From assembly GCF_016879755.1 (NCBI RefSeq), contig NZ_WOFU01000014.1:1-57308 (forward strand): a stretch of 57,308 bases of DNA, written 5' to 3'. Position 1 is the stretch's first letter. Every line of letters begins with the position of its first letter. Shown piece after piece: positions 1 through 10,179 of this stretch. Origin of the DNA: Bacillus sp. B15-48. Its GTDB lineage: Bacteria; Bacillota; Bacilli; Bacillales; Cytobacillaceae. A program made the translations under genes and the position numbers. The notes beneath the pieces are model-generated. The model was not told the DNA's origin. It ran no database searches and saw nothing but the letters and a program-made list of their open reading frames with translations.

Positions 1-35
1 TCAAGGATGATACAAGCTGAATGTAAAATAAAGTG

Positions 36-113
36 AAATAACCGTAATTCTGATAAAAAAATCATGATTTACGGTTATTTGTCATGCGTACCGAAAAGGT
101 ACGCTTATTTTTA
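36..113 (+). repeat. Left copy of 78-bp island-flanking inverted repeat
   Basis: Two successive hairpins can be read: ATAACCGTAA paired with TTTACGGTTAT, then GCGTACC-gaaa-GGTACGC. The reverse complement of 26135-26212 is nearly identical to this stretch, including the spacing of both hairpins. The two copies lie in opposite orientation about 26 kb apart and enclose the dpt and ssp modules. It may be a mobile-element end or a recombination site, or simply a dispersed bidirectional terminator repeat. Confidence 0.75.
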
Positions 114-204
114 TAATTCGGGCTTACGATCAACTCCTACCATGGTCGAAGACAATTCCAGTAGAATGTCGCGTCCCAAATAAATCTAAATAAAGCATAC
201 AACA

Positions 205-238
205 AGCGCCCACAAAAAAATATGTGGGCGCTATTTGA
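205..238. terminator. Hairpin terminator-like structure
   Basis: A perfect 10-bp stem AGCGCCCACA / TGTGGGCGCT with an 8-nt A-rich loop. It is followed by a weak T tract. No gene end lies immediately beside it in this window, so it may belong to a gene lost from the left. Confidence 0.5.
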
Positions 239-540
239 CGCTTACTTAACAAGTATCTATTAGTAAGAGTCCCATTAAATAGTTTGCTGCTTTTAGGATT
301 ATTTTATGGAAGTGAAAAGAGGCGAACATTAAGTTTACATAATAATATTATTTTTTAATGCTATTCAAGCCAACTACAAAAAATATTTCATTGCTCCAAT
401 TATTAAAAGCTCCGAGCAAAATTAGATTAATAACTAACATGCTAAATCCTCAATGACAATTGTTAAGTCATCGATATTTTGGCGTAGGATTCCTTTAATT
501 GCTCCGGATTTTATTCATAACCTTGCAGCAGGGGTAATTA

Positions 541-591
541 GGGGTCAGTCCCCCGGTGGAGTAACGCTTTACTTCGCTGGGGGACTGGCCC
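541..591. repeat. GGGGTCAGTCCCC-type palindromic repeat
   Basis: The ends GGGGTCAGTCCCCC and GGGGGACTGGCCC form a long imperfect palindrome around a central GGAGTAACGCTTTACTTCG segment. The central segment recurs at 11655-11688, and the outer arms recur at 40393, 47012 and 48927. The rest of 240-853 holds only this element, the small remnant at 679-804 and a terminator. I see nothing recognisable in 240-540. Confidence 0.7.
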
Positions 592-678
592 TTTTTCCCC
601 AAAAAATGTTTGGCCAATTATAACAAGAAGAGGTTCAGTTCTATTTCGAATCGACCACTTTCCTTAGACAAATAGCTT

Positions 679-804
679 TTGAAAGAAGAAGTTGAGAGCA
701 GTCTAGATAGCCTGCTTATAGAATTGAATAATAAGGATGAACATAAACTAATGCAAGACGTAATTGGTGTCATGAAAAGGTTAGAAATTATTTTTTATGA
801 TTAA
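679..804 (+). pseudogene. 41-codon remnant of unknown gene
   Basis: A TTG-initiated reading frame encodes a 41-residue peptide rich in Glu, Leu and Asp, ending IGVMKRLEIIFYD. A stop codon lies just upstream and there is no good ribosome binding site. It reads like the C-terminal end of a helical protein whose beginning is lost. Function is unknown. Confidence 0.25.
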
Positions 805-811
805 AAGGAAG

Positions 812-848
812 GCCCGATTCAAATTTATCTAAGATAAATGAATCGGGC
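812..848 (-). terminator. Terminator of the dptFGH operon
   Basis: The inverted repeat GCCCGATTCA / TGAATCGGGC, extended by AAATTTATC / GATAAAT, forms a long hairpin immediately after the dptH stop codon. On the minus strand it is followed by CCTTCCTTTT. Confidence 0.75.
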
Positions 849-853
849 TTTTC

Positions 854-3800
854 TTATCTATTCCCTAATCCCATAATATCAACTAAATATGGTCTAGAAG
901 GTAAAAGGTTTCCGTCTCTGTCCTCAACGGGTGCATATATAACGCACTGCCCTTTTTTTAGATTTGCTAATTTTACTTCCCACTCTTTACGCTCAGTAAC
1001 ATCTTGGGTAAGATTATTAGCAATTGATGACACTTCACTTTCCATCGGTGCAAAAAAGATTTTCACAGCGGCATTTTGCAAACGGTTGACTTGATCAGTC
1101 GAAAAGCCGCCTTTTAAGAATTGAGTCGCAAACCATCCAGACCAACCAAATTTTCTGCCTTCAACAAGAATTTTGGCGCTTGGTGAGTCTCCACTAAAGT
1201 CTAGTCGCTGTGACTCATCAAGAATGACAGGGAAGGGGAGGTTCTTATGACCATGCTGAAGCTTGTAATACCATAAATCCCAAAGAATAAACTCAGTAAT
1301 CATTTTCTGTACATCAGGTGAATATCCAGTTAATTGGACAACAAAGACTTTTCCTTTATCTTTTTCAAGAAAGGACCAATCAAAATCTTCCTCATAATTG
1401 AAAGGATTTTTATCAATCAGTAGATTCATTTGCGATACGGCGGTTTTTGCTGGACCCGATCCATCTTCCTCAAGCAATTCACGAAGATGAGTCAAATTCA
1501 TTTGTTCACCATGAATCGACATTCCTTTCATAACTGCTTGGTAAATTGCATTTAGTTGCTGTGGGCCAAGGGTAGTGTAGATTGAACTAATGACATTCTT
1601 CAATCGTTCTGCCACATCGGAGTCTTCTTCTTCTATAATGATATCTTCATCTAATTCCTTAAGATTTCGTTTGAAAGGATTTACAGGGAATTTGTTCTTT
1701 AGAACAATAAATTGCTCTAAATTACCGCCCAATTTATCCTTAAATTCGTCTTCTAATTGGGACTTCTTAAAGCCATCTGTATAATCGACAATCATACTAG
1801 AGATTCCATGCTTAGATAATTCCCAAAGCAGGCATTGAATAAAATATGTTTTACCTTGTCCTGAACGTCCTGTAATAAACAAATGACGGTTAGCTAACCC
1901 ATGATTTCCAAATTCCCAATGGAGCACTCTATTGGAACCTGAAACTTGACCAATAGGAACTCTAATGTCTTTTAAGTTAGTTCCTTGCCATGTTAATTTA
2001 GTATTATTGTCATCCGTTAAACGGTTTTGTTGTTCCGTATGGGACTTTTCCTGATTAAATTCCAATTGAGTATCTTCTAAATCGATATCAGCTGAAATTT
2101 CATTCCCTGACGTTGATGTAGAATCTTTATCTATAATTTTCTGCTCGTTAGAGTTATACGCATACTTTAAGTCAGGTTGTTCTGTTTCACTTCCTAGTTG
2201 TAACGTTTCCTGATTATTTTTAAACTTATCAACTTCTGTTTCTTTTTCCACTTTACTAGTTGTCCAAATTTCTGTCACATCAACTTCTGATGGATGATAC
2301 GCTGAAAAGAGCATATTTTCTGGAGCAAAGTCCATATAACCTTTTTGCATTTTTTCTAGAATTTGTTCCATATCAATCGCTAACCCAGCATAAGCATCCT
2401 CTTCAATAAAGGTAAGTTTTAGAATATCATCAATATGCTCTGCTGTGCGAAAGCTATAATCTTTACGGAATGTGAGTACAGCACCTTGTCCAATGAAACG
2501 ATGCAGATGTTTGGCCACCTTGAAATCATCATTCATCAATCGAGACTTCAATTGGTGAATAGATTCGAATTTTTCATCTGACCATAAATCATTAGAATGG
2601 AGCTTTTTCGCATTAGATAACAGAATTTGAGCAAAGAAATTACGGAAAAACTTCTTTCTAAAACTTATCTCACCATCATAATCGATTAAATAGCTTTCAA
2701 ATAACCTAGTTGTTTTTCCGATTTGAATGTTTGCTTTTGTTGTTTGGAGGTGTCCAATCTTCACTTCTACTGGGTAGAAGTGAAGATATAGTAGATCATC
2801 GATTTCTTCTACACCCATCATTAATATATCATCACTATGTTTTCCGCTGGAATTCAGATTCTTTGCGGAGAAAATCCCTTCACTTTTATCTAGTTTGATG
2901 GCTGATGCAACACGAAGAATTTCCTCCAATGATACTGGAATCCAAGTAATGTTTGGATGGTATAAATAGTTTTCCAAGTATTTCATTGCAGATATTAGAC
3001 TAATTTTTTCCCGCGCCAAATGTCCCTTACTGCCAATAATGTTTAAAAGCCATTCGCCATTTATCGAATTAAAGGATTTGATAGCTAAATCAATGTTTCC
3101 TGGTGTAATTTTTACCTTTTCACCAATATAATCGGAAATTACTTTTTTATATTGGTCAGATTTGTCTGTTACTGTTATCGCATCATAACGGTCAGAAGAA
3201 GTATGTTGATCATTATAGTGAATCACCAATAAGTTCTGGCTAGACTTTTGAAAGAAGTCTAAATCTACACCTGGGTCGATGAACGTAACCCAAGCTGATG
3301 ATTGATAAAGCTTCTCAAGGAATCCTTTTGCTTGTGTCGACGTGCTCATTACAATCGATTTGTTTTTACTATACGAATTCTTTCCTTCATTCTGCATATT
3401 AAAAGATAGCTCGTTATAATATGTTGCGAGTTTGATTAAAGGATTCGCATCTTTTGGCGCATTCAATAGACCATATCCTGAGCGATAATCTGAATCACTT
3501 GCAATTGCAACCACAGAAGAAAGCAGACCATTTAAAGCAATTCCAGTTTCCATTTTATCTACCTGATGGGAAGCATCGATATCTTGGGTAGGTAGTTTAA
3601 AGAATGATATATGAGCATACTCGAATTCAGTGTGCTGTGTTAAATCATTTTTATAATAATGAATATGTTCTCTTATGAGTCTTAAAACATCAACTTCATC
3701 AAATTCTCGAGATTTCAAACTAATATTAAACTCTGCCTCGATTTCCGCTGGTGTCCTTAGTGTTGAAAAAAGTTCTAATGCACTCGGAGACTGGACGCCA

Positions 3801-6139
3801 TTTCGATAAAGAGCTACTTCAATCGGCAGCATTCCATCTCGTCCCTTTGTCTCAAGCAACTTCTTTAGGAATAGGAACAATCCCCGAACAACTTCCTTGT
3901 CATTATGAATTTCTATGACATTGATTAAAAGGGGAGAGTGGGCGCTTTCTAAAAACAAATAATCAAAATGTCGGATAAATTGTTTGATTTTCTCCTCAAT
4001 TACCGTTGCTAAAAATTCGTTCGCTGTTCCAACCGTTACTAAATGTTCTGGCTCATATCCATACCATTCCGCAAACGGGGAATCCATAGTAGGTCGATAC
4101 AGTTCATCGTTTTCCGAATATAGGAACGGCAAAAGGTTTTGCGGATGTAGTCGGTCCAAAATTGGGTAATCAAGTTCTTCGTCCTTGGTTTCTTCTTCTA
4201 ACATTAATTGATAAGCAACATTTAAAGGATGGAGGGGGCTAATCCAAATTTTTCCGTTTTCCACCTGTAATCCTAGCTTAAACAGATTCTTTTGCGCCTG
4301 ATTCAGAAGAGAGTGCTCTTCAATCTCTTTAATTTCCCCAATTACTGTTTCCACATATTGTTTAGCAAGGGGAATTAGTTCCTCATCCATATAACTTAAA
4401 CTAGGTAACAGTTGCTTAGTACTGAAGTAACTTAAATAGTCTTTATATGCTTTTTGAACCTTTTCTGGTAATAGGAAATCTTCTGCCTGTTTGCCTTCAA
4501 GAAGATAGTAATGCTTCTCTTCAATCCATTTTCTTTCTTGAGAGAGAACCTTTTTGAAATTCTCATGTGGGTAGAACGTGTTGGTTCCGTAACGTAAGCG
4601 ATCATTTTCTAAATAAAAATGTTCCTGCTTTTCTCGTTTTAATTTCCAAACTCGTTTGGCTTGGATTGGATAAGATTTTGTATCTGAGTCTTTAAATTGC
4701 ATAGGGAGGAAGTTTCCGTCAATTTTGATTGTGAATTCAAGCGAATCCTCGTCCCAGGCTCCTGCATCAACATCGAGAATAAGTTTTTCATCTTCTTCTA
4801 TTGTAATGGTTTCGTAGGCTTCTTTAATTGTATATTCTGTTATATTATTTCCTGAACCGATGGTCGTGTTATCACCTGAATATTTAAGGAAAATCCCTTT
4901 TTCATTGCCTTTAATTTTCACTTCGAACACAGCTTCGATGCCTTCAAGCTGACTCACAGCAAAAGGTACAATACAGAAGTTGAATTCATAGCTAGATTGT
5001 GTTTCTTTATTGTGTTGATATTTAATTTGATGAAATCCAATTTCATCAGAAGCGGGCAATGTGACTTTTAATTTCTTCCCATTCGTTGCTGCAAAAGGTT
5101 CACTACGTTGATGAATAAATTGTTTTTTTAAGAAATCGTCAAATTCAAATTGCATTTCAATTTCTGAGTTCTTCGCTTCGTTGAAAATAAGAATATGCCG
5201 CTTTCGTTGGCCTACTTTTGTTTCTATCTGAGGTCGTTCCCAAAAAGTAATGTCTTTATTAATTTTCTTAGTTTCGCCGCTCAAATAGCCTAAGGATCTT
5301 TTAACATTGTTATAGGCATTTTTGACAGGCATAAATTCATTTTCATACCAGTCTTCTCGTTTTAGTTTTGGAATCATTTTTTCTTCGAATAACGGTTCTA
5401 ATTCCGTATCCAACGTCTCATAATCATGGATTCGCTGGACTCTTTCAAATAAATGATTGTTTTCCTCTAAACGAATGCGAATATCGGCCGGTTTCATATA
5501 GGTATCTTTACCCAATTCCTTATCTAGGAACAGGTATAGAGACTTAAAATCTTGAGACTCAATTTCTCCTTTATTGATTAATGCAATTATATCCGCATAA
5601 TCCCAAATAGATGTTTGAATGACAATGTCTTCTAGCTTTTTATCAAGATGAAAGTGAATGATTTCTTTTTCCGCTGTGGAAAGATTGTCATTATAATCTA
5701 ATTCCTCCCTTATGTAATGAGTAATGCTTTGGATATTAAAAGGCATGCCTTTTTGTTGCAAATTTTTACTTCCACCTTGGATACTATCAAGGGAGAGGTG
5801 CGAAATAATAATCAATGCTGTCTTTTCCCACTCGCCATCCTGTTCACTGATCAGGTTTCGAATCGTTACTAAGAAATCTGGTGTAATCTCATCAATCGTT
5901 GCACCAACGACTACTTTTACTTGCTCGACATTTATAGAAAAGGTGGTATAGGGAGAGCCAAGTTCATGCTGATATTGAAAAGTTTCCGCATCAGGTAAAT
6001 TTTTTAACGTCGCATAGAAATCCTTAACATTGTCTTCCTCATCAAACTGAAGATAGAAACGCTCTCCACCTACAAGTTGTTGACTCTCTAAAAATGTAAC
6101 GAGTTTTTTTGCCATATAATTATAAAATTGGTTTAACAT
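854..6139 (-). CDS. dptH: DptH-like phosphorothioate-dependent restriction protein, FtsK/HerA ATPase
   Basis: Large subunit of the Dnd-linked restriction complex DptFGH, which damages DNA lacking phosphorothioate. The protein is about 1761 residues, the usual size for DptH. The N-terminal ~1350 residues have no motif I can name. A charged, low-complexity linker precedes a C-terminal HerA/FtsK-type ATPase with Walker A GRSGQGKT near residue 1425 and Walker B FPVILDESQRLDF near 1645. ATG at 6139 is chosen over an ATG 11 codons upstream because a GGTGA Shine-Dalgarno lies 8 nt before it. This start still overlaps the end of dptG by 20 nt, so the genes are translationally coupled. No dndBCDE is present in the window, so the source of self-protection is not visible here. 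Assignment rests on operon order, sizes and ATPase motifs. Confidence 0.85.
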   Translation of the reverse strand: MLNQFYNYMAKKLVTFLESQQLVGGERFYLQFDEEDNVKDFYATLKNLPDAETFQYQHELGSPYTTFSINVEQVKVVVGATIDEITPDFLVTIRNLISEQDGEWEKTALIIISHLSLDSIQGGSKNLQQKGMPFNIQSITHYIREELDYNDNLSTAEKEIIHFHLDKKLEDIVIQTSIWDYADIIALINKGEIESQDFKSLYLFLDKELGKDTYMKPADIRIRLEENNHLFERVQRIHDYETLDTELEPLFEEKMIPKLKREDWYENEFMPVKNAYNNVKRSLGYLSGETKKINKDITFWERPQIETKVGQRKRHILIFNEAKNSEIEMQFEFDDFLKKQFIHQRSEPFAATNGKKLKVTLPASDEIGFHQIKYQHNKETQSSYEFNFCIVPFAVSQLEGIEAVFEVKIKGNEKGIFLKYSGDNTTIGSGNNITEYTIKEAYETITIEEDEKLILDVDAGAWDEDSLEFTIKIDGNFLPMQFKDSDTKSYPIQAKRVWKLKREKQEHFYLENDRLRYGTNTFYPHENFKKVLSQERKWIEEKHYYLLEGKQAEDFLLPEKVQKAYKDYLSYFSTKQLLPSLSYMDEELIPLAKQYVETVIGEIKEIEEHSLLNQAQKNLFKLGLQVENGKIWISPLHPLNVAYQLMLEEETKDEELDYPILDRLHPQNLLPFLYSENDELYRPTMDSPFAEWYGYEPEHLVTVGTANEFLATVIEEKIKQFIRHFDYLFLESAHSPLLINVIEIHNDKEVVRGLFLFLKKLLETKGRDGMLPIEVALYRNGVQSPSALELFSTLRTPAEIEAEFNISLKSREFDEVDVLRLIREHIHYYKNDLTQHTEFEYAHISFFKLPTQDIDASHQVDKMETGIALNGLLSSVVAIASDSDYRSGYGLLNAPKDANPLIKLATYYNELSFNMQNEGKNSYSKNKSIVMSTSTQAKGFLEKLYQSSAWVTFIDPGVDLDFFQKSSQNLLVIHYNDQHTSSDRYDAITVTDKSDQYKKVISDYIGEKVKITPGNIDLAIKSFNSINGEWLLNIIGSKGHLAREKISLISAMKYLENYLYHPNITWIPVSLEEILRVASAIKLDKSEGIFSAKNLNSSGKHSDDILMMGVEEIDDLLYLHFYPVEVKIGHLQTTKANIQIGKTTRLFESYLIDYDGEISFRKKFFRNFFAQILLSNAKKLHSNDLWSDEKFESIHQLKSRLMNDDFKVAKHLHRFIGQGAVLTFRKDYSFRTAEHIDDILKLTFIEEDAYAGLAIDMEQILEKMQKGYMDFAPENMLFSAYHPSEVDVTEIWTTSKVEKETEVDKFKNNQETLQLGSETEQPDLKYAYNSNEQKIIDKDSTSTSGNEISADIDLEDTQLEFNQEKSHTEQQNRLTDDNNTKLTWQGTNLKDIRVPIGQVSGSNRVLHWEFGNHGLANRHLFITGRSGQGKTYFIQCLLWELSKHGISSMIVDYTDGFKKSQLEDEFKDKLGGNLEQFIVLKNKFPVNPFKRNLKELDEDIIIEEEDSDVAERLKNVISSIYTTLGPQQLNAIYQAVMKGMSIHGEQMNLTHLRELLEEDGSGPAKTAVSQMNLLIDKNPFNYEEDFDWSFLEKDKGKVFVVQLTGYSPDVQKMITEFILWDLWYYKLQHGHKNLPFPVILDESQRLDFSGDSPSAKILVEGRKFGWSGWFATQFLKGGFSTDQVNRLQNAAVKIFFAPMESEVSSIANNLTQDVTERKEWEVKLANLKKGQCVIYAPVEDRDGNLLPSRPYLVDIMGLGNR

Positions 6140-7493
6140 ACTGTGCATCACCACTATCACTTTTTTTCTCAATGAGGTTTAGCTTATTGAATAATTCAAC
6201 AACTTCCTCTTTTGAGTAACGATCTAAAAAGACTCCTCGTTTTTCGAATTCAACAAATAATTGTTTTAATGAAATTTTATTATCTTTAACTGATAAAGCT
6301 GTTAACAAAATTAGAAAATCTTGAGTGACATTGAGAGTATTACCAAGCGAGCCTCTAGTTTTTAGAAAATAAACCTTACCAATTTCATTTATGGCTAGGG
6401 CGTAGCGATATTTCGTTTCGAGTTTAAGACCTTTTGAAAGTTGTTGTTGAAGCTGTCTGTAACTCTCTTTAAAAACCGTCTTTTTCTCAATCTCATTCTG
6501 ATTCCCTAATACTATTTCGGAGTATTCCATTGTCCATTTATGAACATCATCAATCATTCTTCTTTGTTCCTCTTCATCCAATTGTTCAAACTGCTTATGG
6601 AGCTCAAGGTAGTTAAGTTGCTCTGTGCCCATGATAATGTTTAAGTGTTCTAAAGTATTCACATGGCTTAAAAGCTTTCGTGCATTTTCCATAATAATTT
6701 TAAATCCTGTTGTAGTCGCCAGTCGATTACGGTTCGAAGCTTCCCAATCTAGATTGTAATAAATAGGAGTAGGGGAGGTAGCGTCCATTTTCTCAAACTG
6801 ATTGATTTTCAATATTAATTGTGAAGCAGAATAAAAATAATAATAAGCCAAAAACAGCTGGATATGATTCGTGAAAAATTCCTTGTTCGTTAAAAGTGTT
6901 TTTAAGTCCTGTTGAAAAGTGTCCCGGATAAAAGAAAACGATGCGGTATACTTCCTACTAGACGGTTCTTCCGGCAATTGTGGCATATGCTGCTGAATCA
7001 AACGGGACAAAACATGTTCGCTTTCTTGTAATTCAAGGATTTCTTTGAACTTTTGAGTATCGTTCCCTAACAAGGCATTATATAAATACTGGGCAATTTC
7101 ATTTTCCCCTTTGGCTTCCTTTGAATCAGATAAAGGGATGTATTTATACATGATTGGGTGGAACACCCGGATTGAATTGGCTTGAAATAAATAATCTTCT
7201 AGGATACGTTCAAAATGTGAGCGATCCGTTTCATCCATTACAACGTCAGTAGAAATTTCTGAAATGAGCTGTTCTTTTTCCAACTCAAAATTCGAACCAA
7301 CACTTTCAACATATCGGAAGAATTGCCCTAGGACAGGGGAAAACCCATCTTTGAATTTCGCTCTTTCTGGATTCCTCGTTTGAAAGGGCAAGAAAGCGGT
7401 TTTTTTGTTGATATTATGTTTCAAAGTTAGTTTAGCGTTCTTTTCTTTTATATTTAATGCATCTCGTAATTCTTCCAAAGCACTCACAATCAT
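6120..7493 (-). CDS. dptG: DptG-like phosphorothioate-dependent restriction protein
   Basis: Middle gene of the dptF-dptG-dptH operon, 457 residues, close to the ~440 residues usual for DptG. It is a mostly helical protein without an obvious catalytic motif. In known systems DptG is required for restriction together with DptF and DptH, but its biochemical role is unclear. ATG at 7493 is preferred: its A overlaps the dptF stop (TGATG), and AAGGAG sits 6 nt upstream. A GTG one codon earlier has poor spacing. The 3' end overlaps dptH. Identification relies mainly on context between DptF and DptH. Confidence 0.8.
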   Translation of the reverse strand: MIVSALEELRDALNIKEKNAKLTLKHNINKKTAFLPFQTRNPERAKFKDGFSPVLGQFFRYVESVGSNFELEKEQLISEISTDVVMDETDRSHFERILEDYLFQANSIRVFHPIMYKYIPLSDSKEAKGENEIAQYLYNALLGNDTQKFKEILELQESEHVLSRLIQQHMPQLPEEPSSRKYTASFSFIRDTFQQDLKTLLTNKEFFTNHIQLFLAYYYFYSASQLILKINQFEKMDATSPTPIYYNLDWEASNRNRLATTTGFKIIMENARKLLSHVNTLEHLNIIMGTEQLNYLELHKQFEQLDEEEQRRMIDDVHKWTMEYSEIVLGNQNEIEKKTVFKESYRQLQQQLSKGLKLETKYRYALAINEIGKVYFLKTRGSLGNTLNVTQDFLILLTALSVKDNKISLKQLFVEFEKRGVFLDRYSKEEVVELFNKLNLIEKKSDSGDAQYVKPIL

Positions 7494-9769
7494 CACTGCT
7501 CCTTGCTAAATGAATAGGACTCAAAATCGGCATCGAATTGTAATCTGAACGACAAACGGTGTTCATTATCTTTAATAAGAATTTCTTCTTGTTGTTTTCC
7601 ATAAGGAAGAAGCTTGTTAATGAAATCGATAAATTGAATAGAATCTTCACGGTCTTTCTTGTTCAATCGGTAGCCATTTAGTACCCGGATGACCATCTCA
7701 TACAAAGGTAAGTCGATTTCTACTTTTAGAACATTTGGAAATGGCTCACACCGAAAACCAAGAAATAGAGTAGGGGTGAATCGTTCCACTACCTCCTTCT
7801 TTTCATTTTTAATCGTGATTGGCGCTTTTCTTAACTGTAAAGGCTCAGCAATTCGGATTTTATTGCTTTCATCATCAATGAAAAGGTAATTGCTTTTCGG
7901 ACTGCCCTTCCAAAGATAAATGGCTTTTTCTATTTCATAATAAAGATTTTGAAGCATCGGTTTTTTATCTGTATTGTATGCATAAAGATACTTCATATAG
8001 TCGTTATAAACAGAGTCCCGAAAGACCTTTTGTAAGTGTGATTCATATAAAAAAGTAGAACGAATGAACAATTCACTTAATTCTCTTTTTGTATCTTTAT
8101 CAAGCAAAGCCACTTCTTCGATTGGCTCTAGTAAAGTAATCCATTCTTGAGCTGACGGATCATAAATGACATCTCTAAAAAATTGATAATAACTTCCTGC
8201 GTTATTTAAGCTAATCAGTTTTTCATCTACTTCTTTTACTCGTCGATGAATCAAATCATGGGTGGCAATCATTCTTAGGAAACTCGACTTTTCCACGCCC
8301 TCAAACAGAAGATTTGGTAAAAGACTTGGAAGCATATCAATAAAGTCTGATGTATTTATCTCCTCAATGGATGTAGGGACAAGAATATCGTAAATAAAGT
8401 TTAACAAAGCCCTCGAGGAAACAATTACCTTATCCTTTACAATTGTTTTAATTATCAACTGGATGATTTGTTTTTGAACGGATTCTGATGAAAACATTTC
8501 ATAATTTATAAGAATTGGATTTGCGTTTAACGACTCTTTGTCTTGAAGATAGGCTTGGTAAAAAGGGTTATCCTCCGATTTTTGGGTGATTCGTTGAAAG
8601 AGTTCTGATAAATAGGAGGACTCAGGTCCATCCATAGTCAATTCAAATGTTTTATAATCCGCAAAGTTCACAAGAATAAAATGTTCGCTTTCCTGTGGCA
8701 TTGTAATTGTATTAGACTCAAAGACATTTGCGCTTAAAATATATTCTTTTAATTTATGATACTTTTCGTCCGCATAAGGGGCTTCGATAAAGTTATTAAG
8801 TACCCCTAGGTTAATAGCGAGAATTCGTTTCTCATTGCTGGACTCGATATTTTCATCTGAAAAGGCGTCGAGAACTTGTGCTAAGGTATCGAGTGAGTTT
8901 TTCTTTGGATCAAAGCTTTCAGTTGCATCATTATGTATTTCAAACTGATTCATAATGTCACCCATGGTTGTGGATAACTGTGCAAGAAGGTGTGACTTCC
9001 CATCCCCGACACTTCCGCATAGAAAAATAAGCTTGCTACCAGAGGCAGAGGCACATTCGCGTACATGCGCTTCAAGCTTTTCCTCAATAGGGCGCTTAAC
9101 ATGTAAATATTGTTTAAAATCACTTAACCCTTTAAAGCCTTCAACAGCTCCTCTTGAGGATTCTCTCAGTTTACTTAGTTGATAATGAAGCTTCGAACCA
9201 TGAAGGGAAGGCATCTCCTCATCGTTTGTTGTTTCTTCTTCCTCGGGAATCTCACCAACGGAAGTCCCTAATTCCTTTAAATAATTCGGCAAGTATTCCT
9301 GCAGTAGTTTCTTAAATTTGTCATCCATGATTTCGTCTAGGTTTTCAGGCTTTGGATCCTGGTACTCTGGTACCTTGATTTCAAAGTTTAAATATGATTC
9401 AGTGTACCATTTGAGTATCATATATAAATTAAAATGTACTTTTAATCCATCAGAGAAGGGAATCGCTTTCTTATCATGAACTGCAAAATTACCCATACGA
9501 CGAATCCGATCAAAGGCTTTAAATAACTCTTCGTCCATAACCCCTGAGTTTTTTAAAATCATCACTCTTTCCGCATGTTTTGCAAATGCTGGATAGTCGA
9601 TTTCTTCCTTTTGATAGACATCTTCTATTAAATGCTCAGTTAACTTTCTTGCTTTCATTAAAGCGGCTTCCATATCTGAAAAAAGCATTTTTTCAAAGTC
9701 TTTAGCAAGTTGCGCCCATTCTGGCTTTTCTTCTGTTATAAAGGCAAAAGCGTACTCTTGTTTTCCCAC
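7493..9769 (-). CDS. dptF: DptF-like restriction ATPase with N-terminal DUF4145-like extension
   Basis: First gene of the operon, 758 residues. A P-loop (GSVGDGKS) lies near residue 253 within the FLCGSVGDGKSHLL context typical of DptF, followed by an IHNDATESFDP segment. Residues ~25-140 form a separate helical domain with the F..A.RIRRMGNFAVHDKK pattern of DUF4145-like domains found on restriction ATPases. Without it the core would be nearer the ~550 residues I recall for enterobacterial DptF, so this looks like a fusion or lineage-specific extension. The GTG start at 9769 is supported by AAGGAGGGTG about 7 nt upstream. It acts with DptG and DptH in phosphorothioate-sensitive restriction. 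Confidence 0.85.
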   Translation of the reverse strand: MGKQEYAFAFITEEKPEWAQLAKDFEKMLFSDMEAALMKARKLTEHLIEDVYQKEEIDYPAFAKHAERVMILKNSGVMDEELFKAFDRIRRMGNFAVHDKKAIPFSDGLKVHFNLYMILKWYTESYLNFEIKVPEYQDPKPENLDEIMDDKFKKLLQEYLPNYLKELGTSVGEIPEEEETTNDEEMPSLHGSKLHYQLSKLRESSRGAVEGFKGLSDFKQYLHVKRPIEEKLEAHVRECASASGSKLIFLCGSVGDGKSHLLAQLSTTMGDIMNQFEIHNDATESFDPKKNSLDTLAQVLDAFSDENIESSNEKRILAINLGVLNNFIEAPYADEKYHKLKEYILSANVFESNTITMPQESEHFILVNFADYKTFELTMDGPESSYLSELFQRITQKSEDNPFYQAYLQDKESLNANPILINYEMFSSESVQKQIIQLIIKTIVKDKVIVSSRALLNFIYDILVPTSIEEINTSDFIDMLPSLLPNLLFEGVEKSSFLRMIATHDLIHRRVKEVDEKLISLNNAGSYYQFFRDVIYDPSAQEWITLLEPIEEVALLDKDTKRELSELFIRSTFLYESHLQKVFRDSVYNDYMKYLYAYNTDKKPMLQNLYYEIEKAIYLWKGSPKSNYLFIDDESNKIRIAEPLQLRKAPITIKNEKKEVVERFTPTLFLGFRCEPFPNVLKVEIDLPLYEMVIRVLNGYRLNKKDREDSIQFIDFINKLLPYGKQQEEILIKDNEHRLSFRLQFDADFESYSFSKEQ

Positions 9770-9828
9770 TTATTCACCCTCCTTAGTAAGGTTGATTAAT
9801 GTTTTCCTAAAATTAGTTTTTATGTAAT

Positions 9829-9860
9829 ATTGTACCACAATGGATAAAAAATGATTTCAT
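9829..9860 (-). promoter_or_regulatory. Candidate promoter of dptFGH
   Basis: On the minus strand an extended -10 element TGGTACAAT (TACAAT at 9834-9829) lies about 60 nt before the dptF start. A T-rich stretch sits at the -35 distance but has no clear consensus. This is inferred from sequence only. Confidence 0.45.
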
Positions 9861-10080
9861 CGAATTGCATGGATACCTTAATCTTAGTTATATCAGTTCA
9901 ATTATATAAGATATAGGGGGATAATTTTAAATGAATTGTTTTATTGCTCATATTTTGCGTCCAATACTACTCCTTAACCCAGACCTGATTACTTTCATCC
10001 TCCCCTTTAAAGGCTGATTCATATTAATAATGATTATGGGGCGGTTCTTCTGGACTTATGAAATATTACGCCATTGATTT

Positions 10081-10110
10081 GCTGACTCGCTTAGGTCAGC
10101 TTATTTTTTT
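10081..10110 (+). terminator. Intrinsic terminator
   Basis: GCTGAC-tcgcttag-GTCAGC is followed by TTATTTTTTT. It closes a 250-bp stretch (9870-10080) in which I see no supported gene, only a 28-codon ATG frame at 9931 preceded by GGGGGATAA. It may mark the end of a lost or small transcript. Confidence 0.6.
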
Positions 10111-10136
10111 GGAAGTGTATTCATTAGTGTTAAAAT
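10109..10136 (+). promoter_or_regulatory. Candidate promoter of the MazG-like gene
   Basis: TTGGAA and TAAAAT are separated by 16 nt, ending about 44 nt before the ATG at 10180. The -35 overlaps the T tract of the preceding terminator. Confidence 0.35.
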
Positions 10137-10179
10137 AATCTTAAAACAAAGTATTTTTAAAATGGAGAGCAAAGGAAAA

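Noticed and set aside
1590-5951. Plus-strand frames inside dptH
   Set aside because: They are antisense shadows of a long, motif-bearing gene, without ribosome binding sites.
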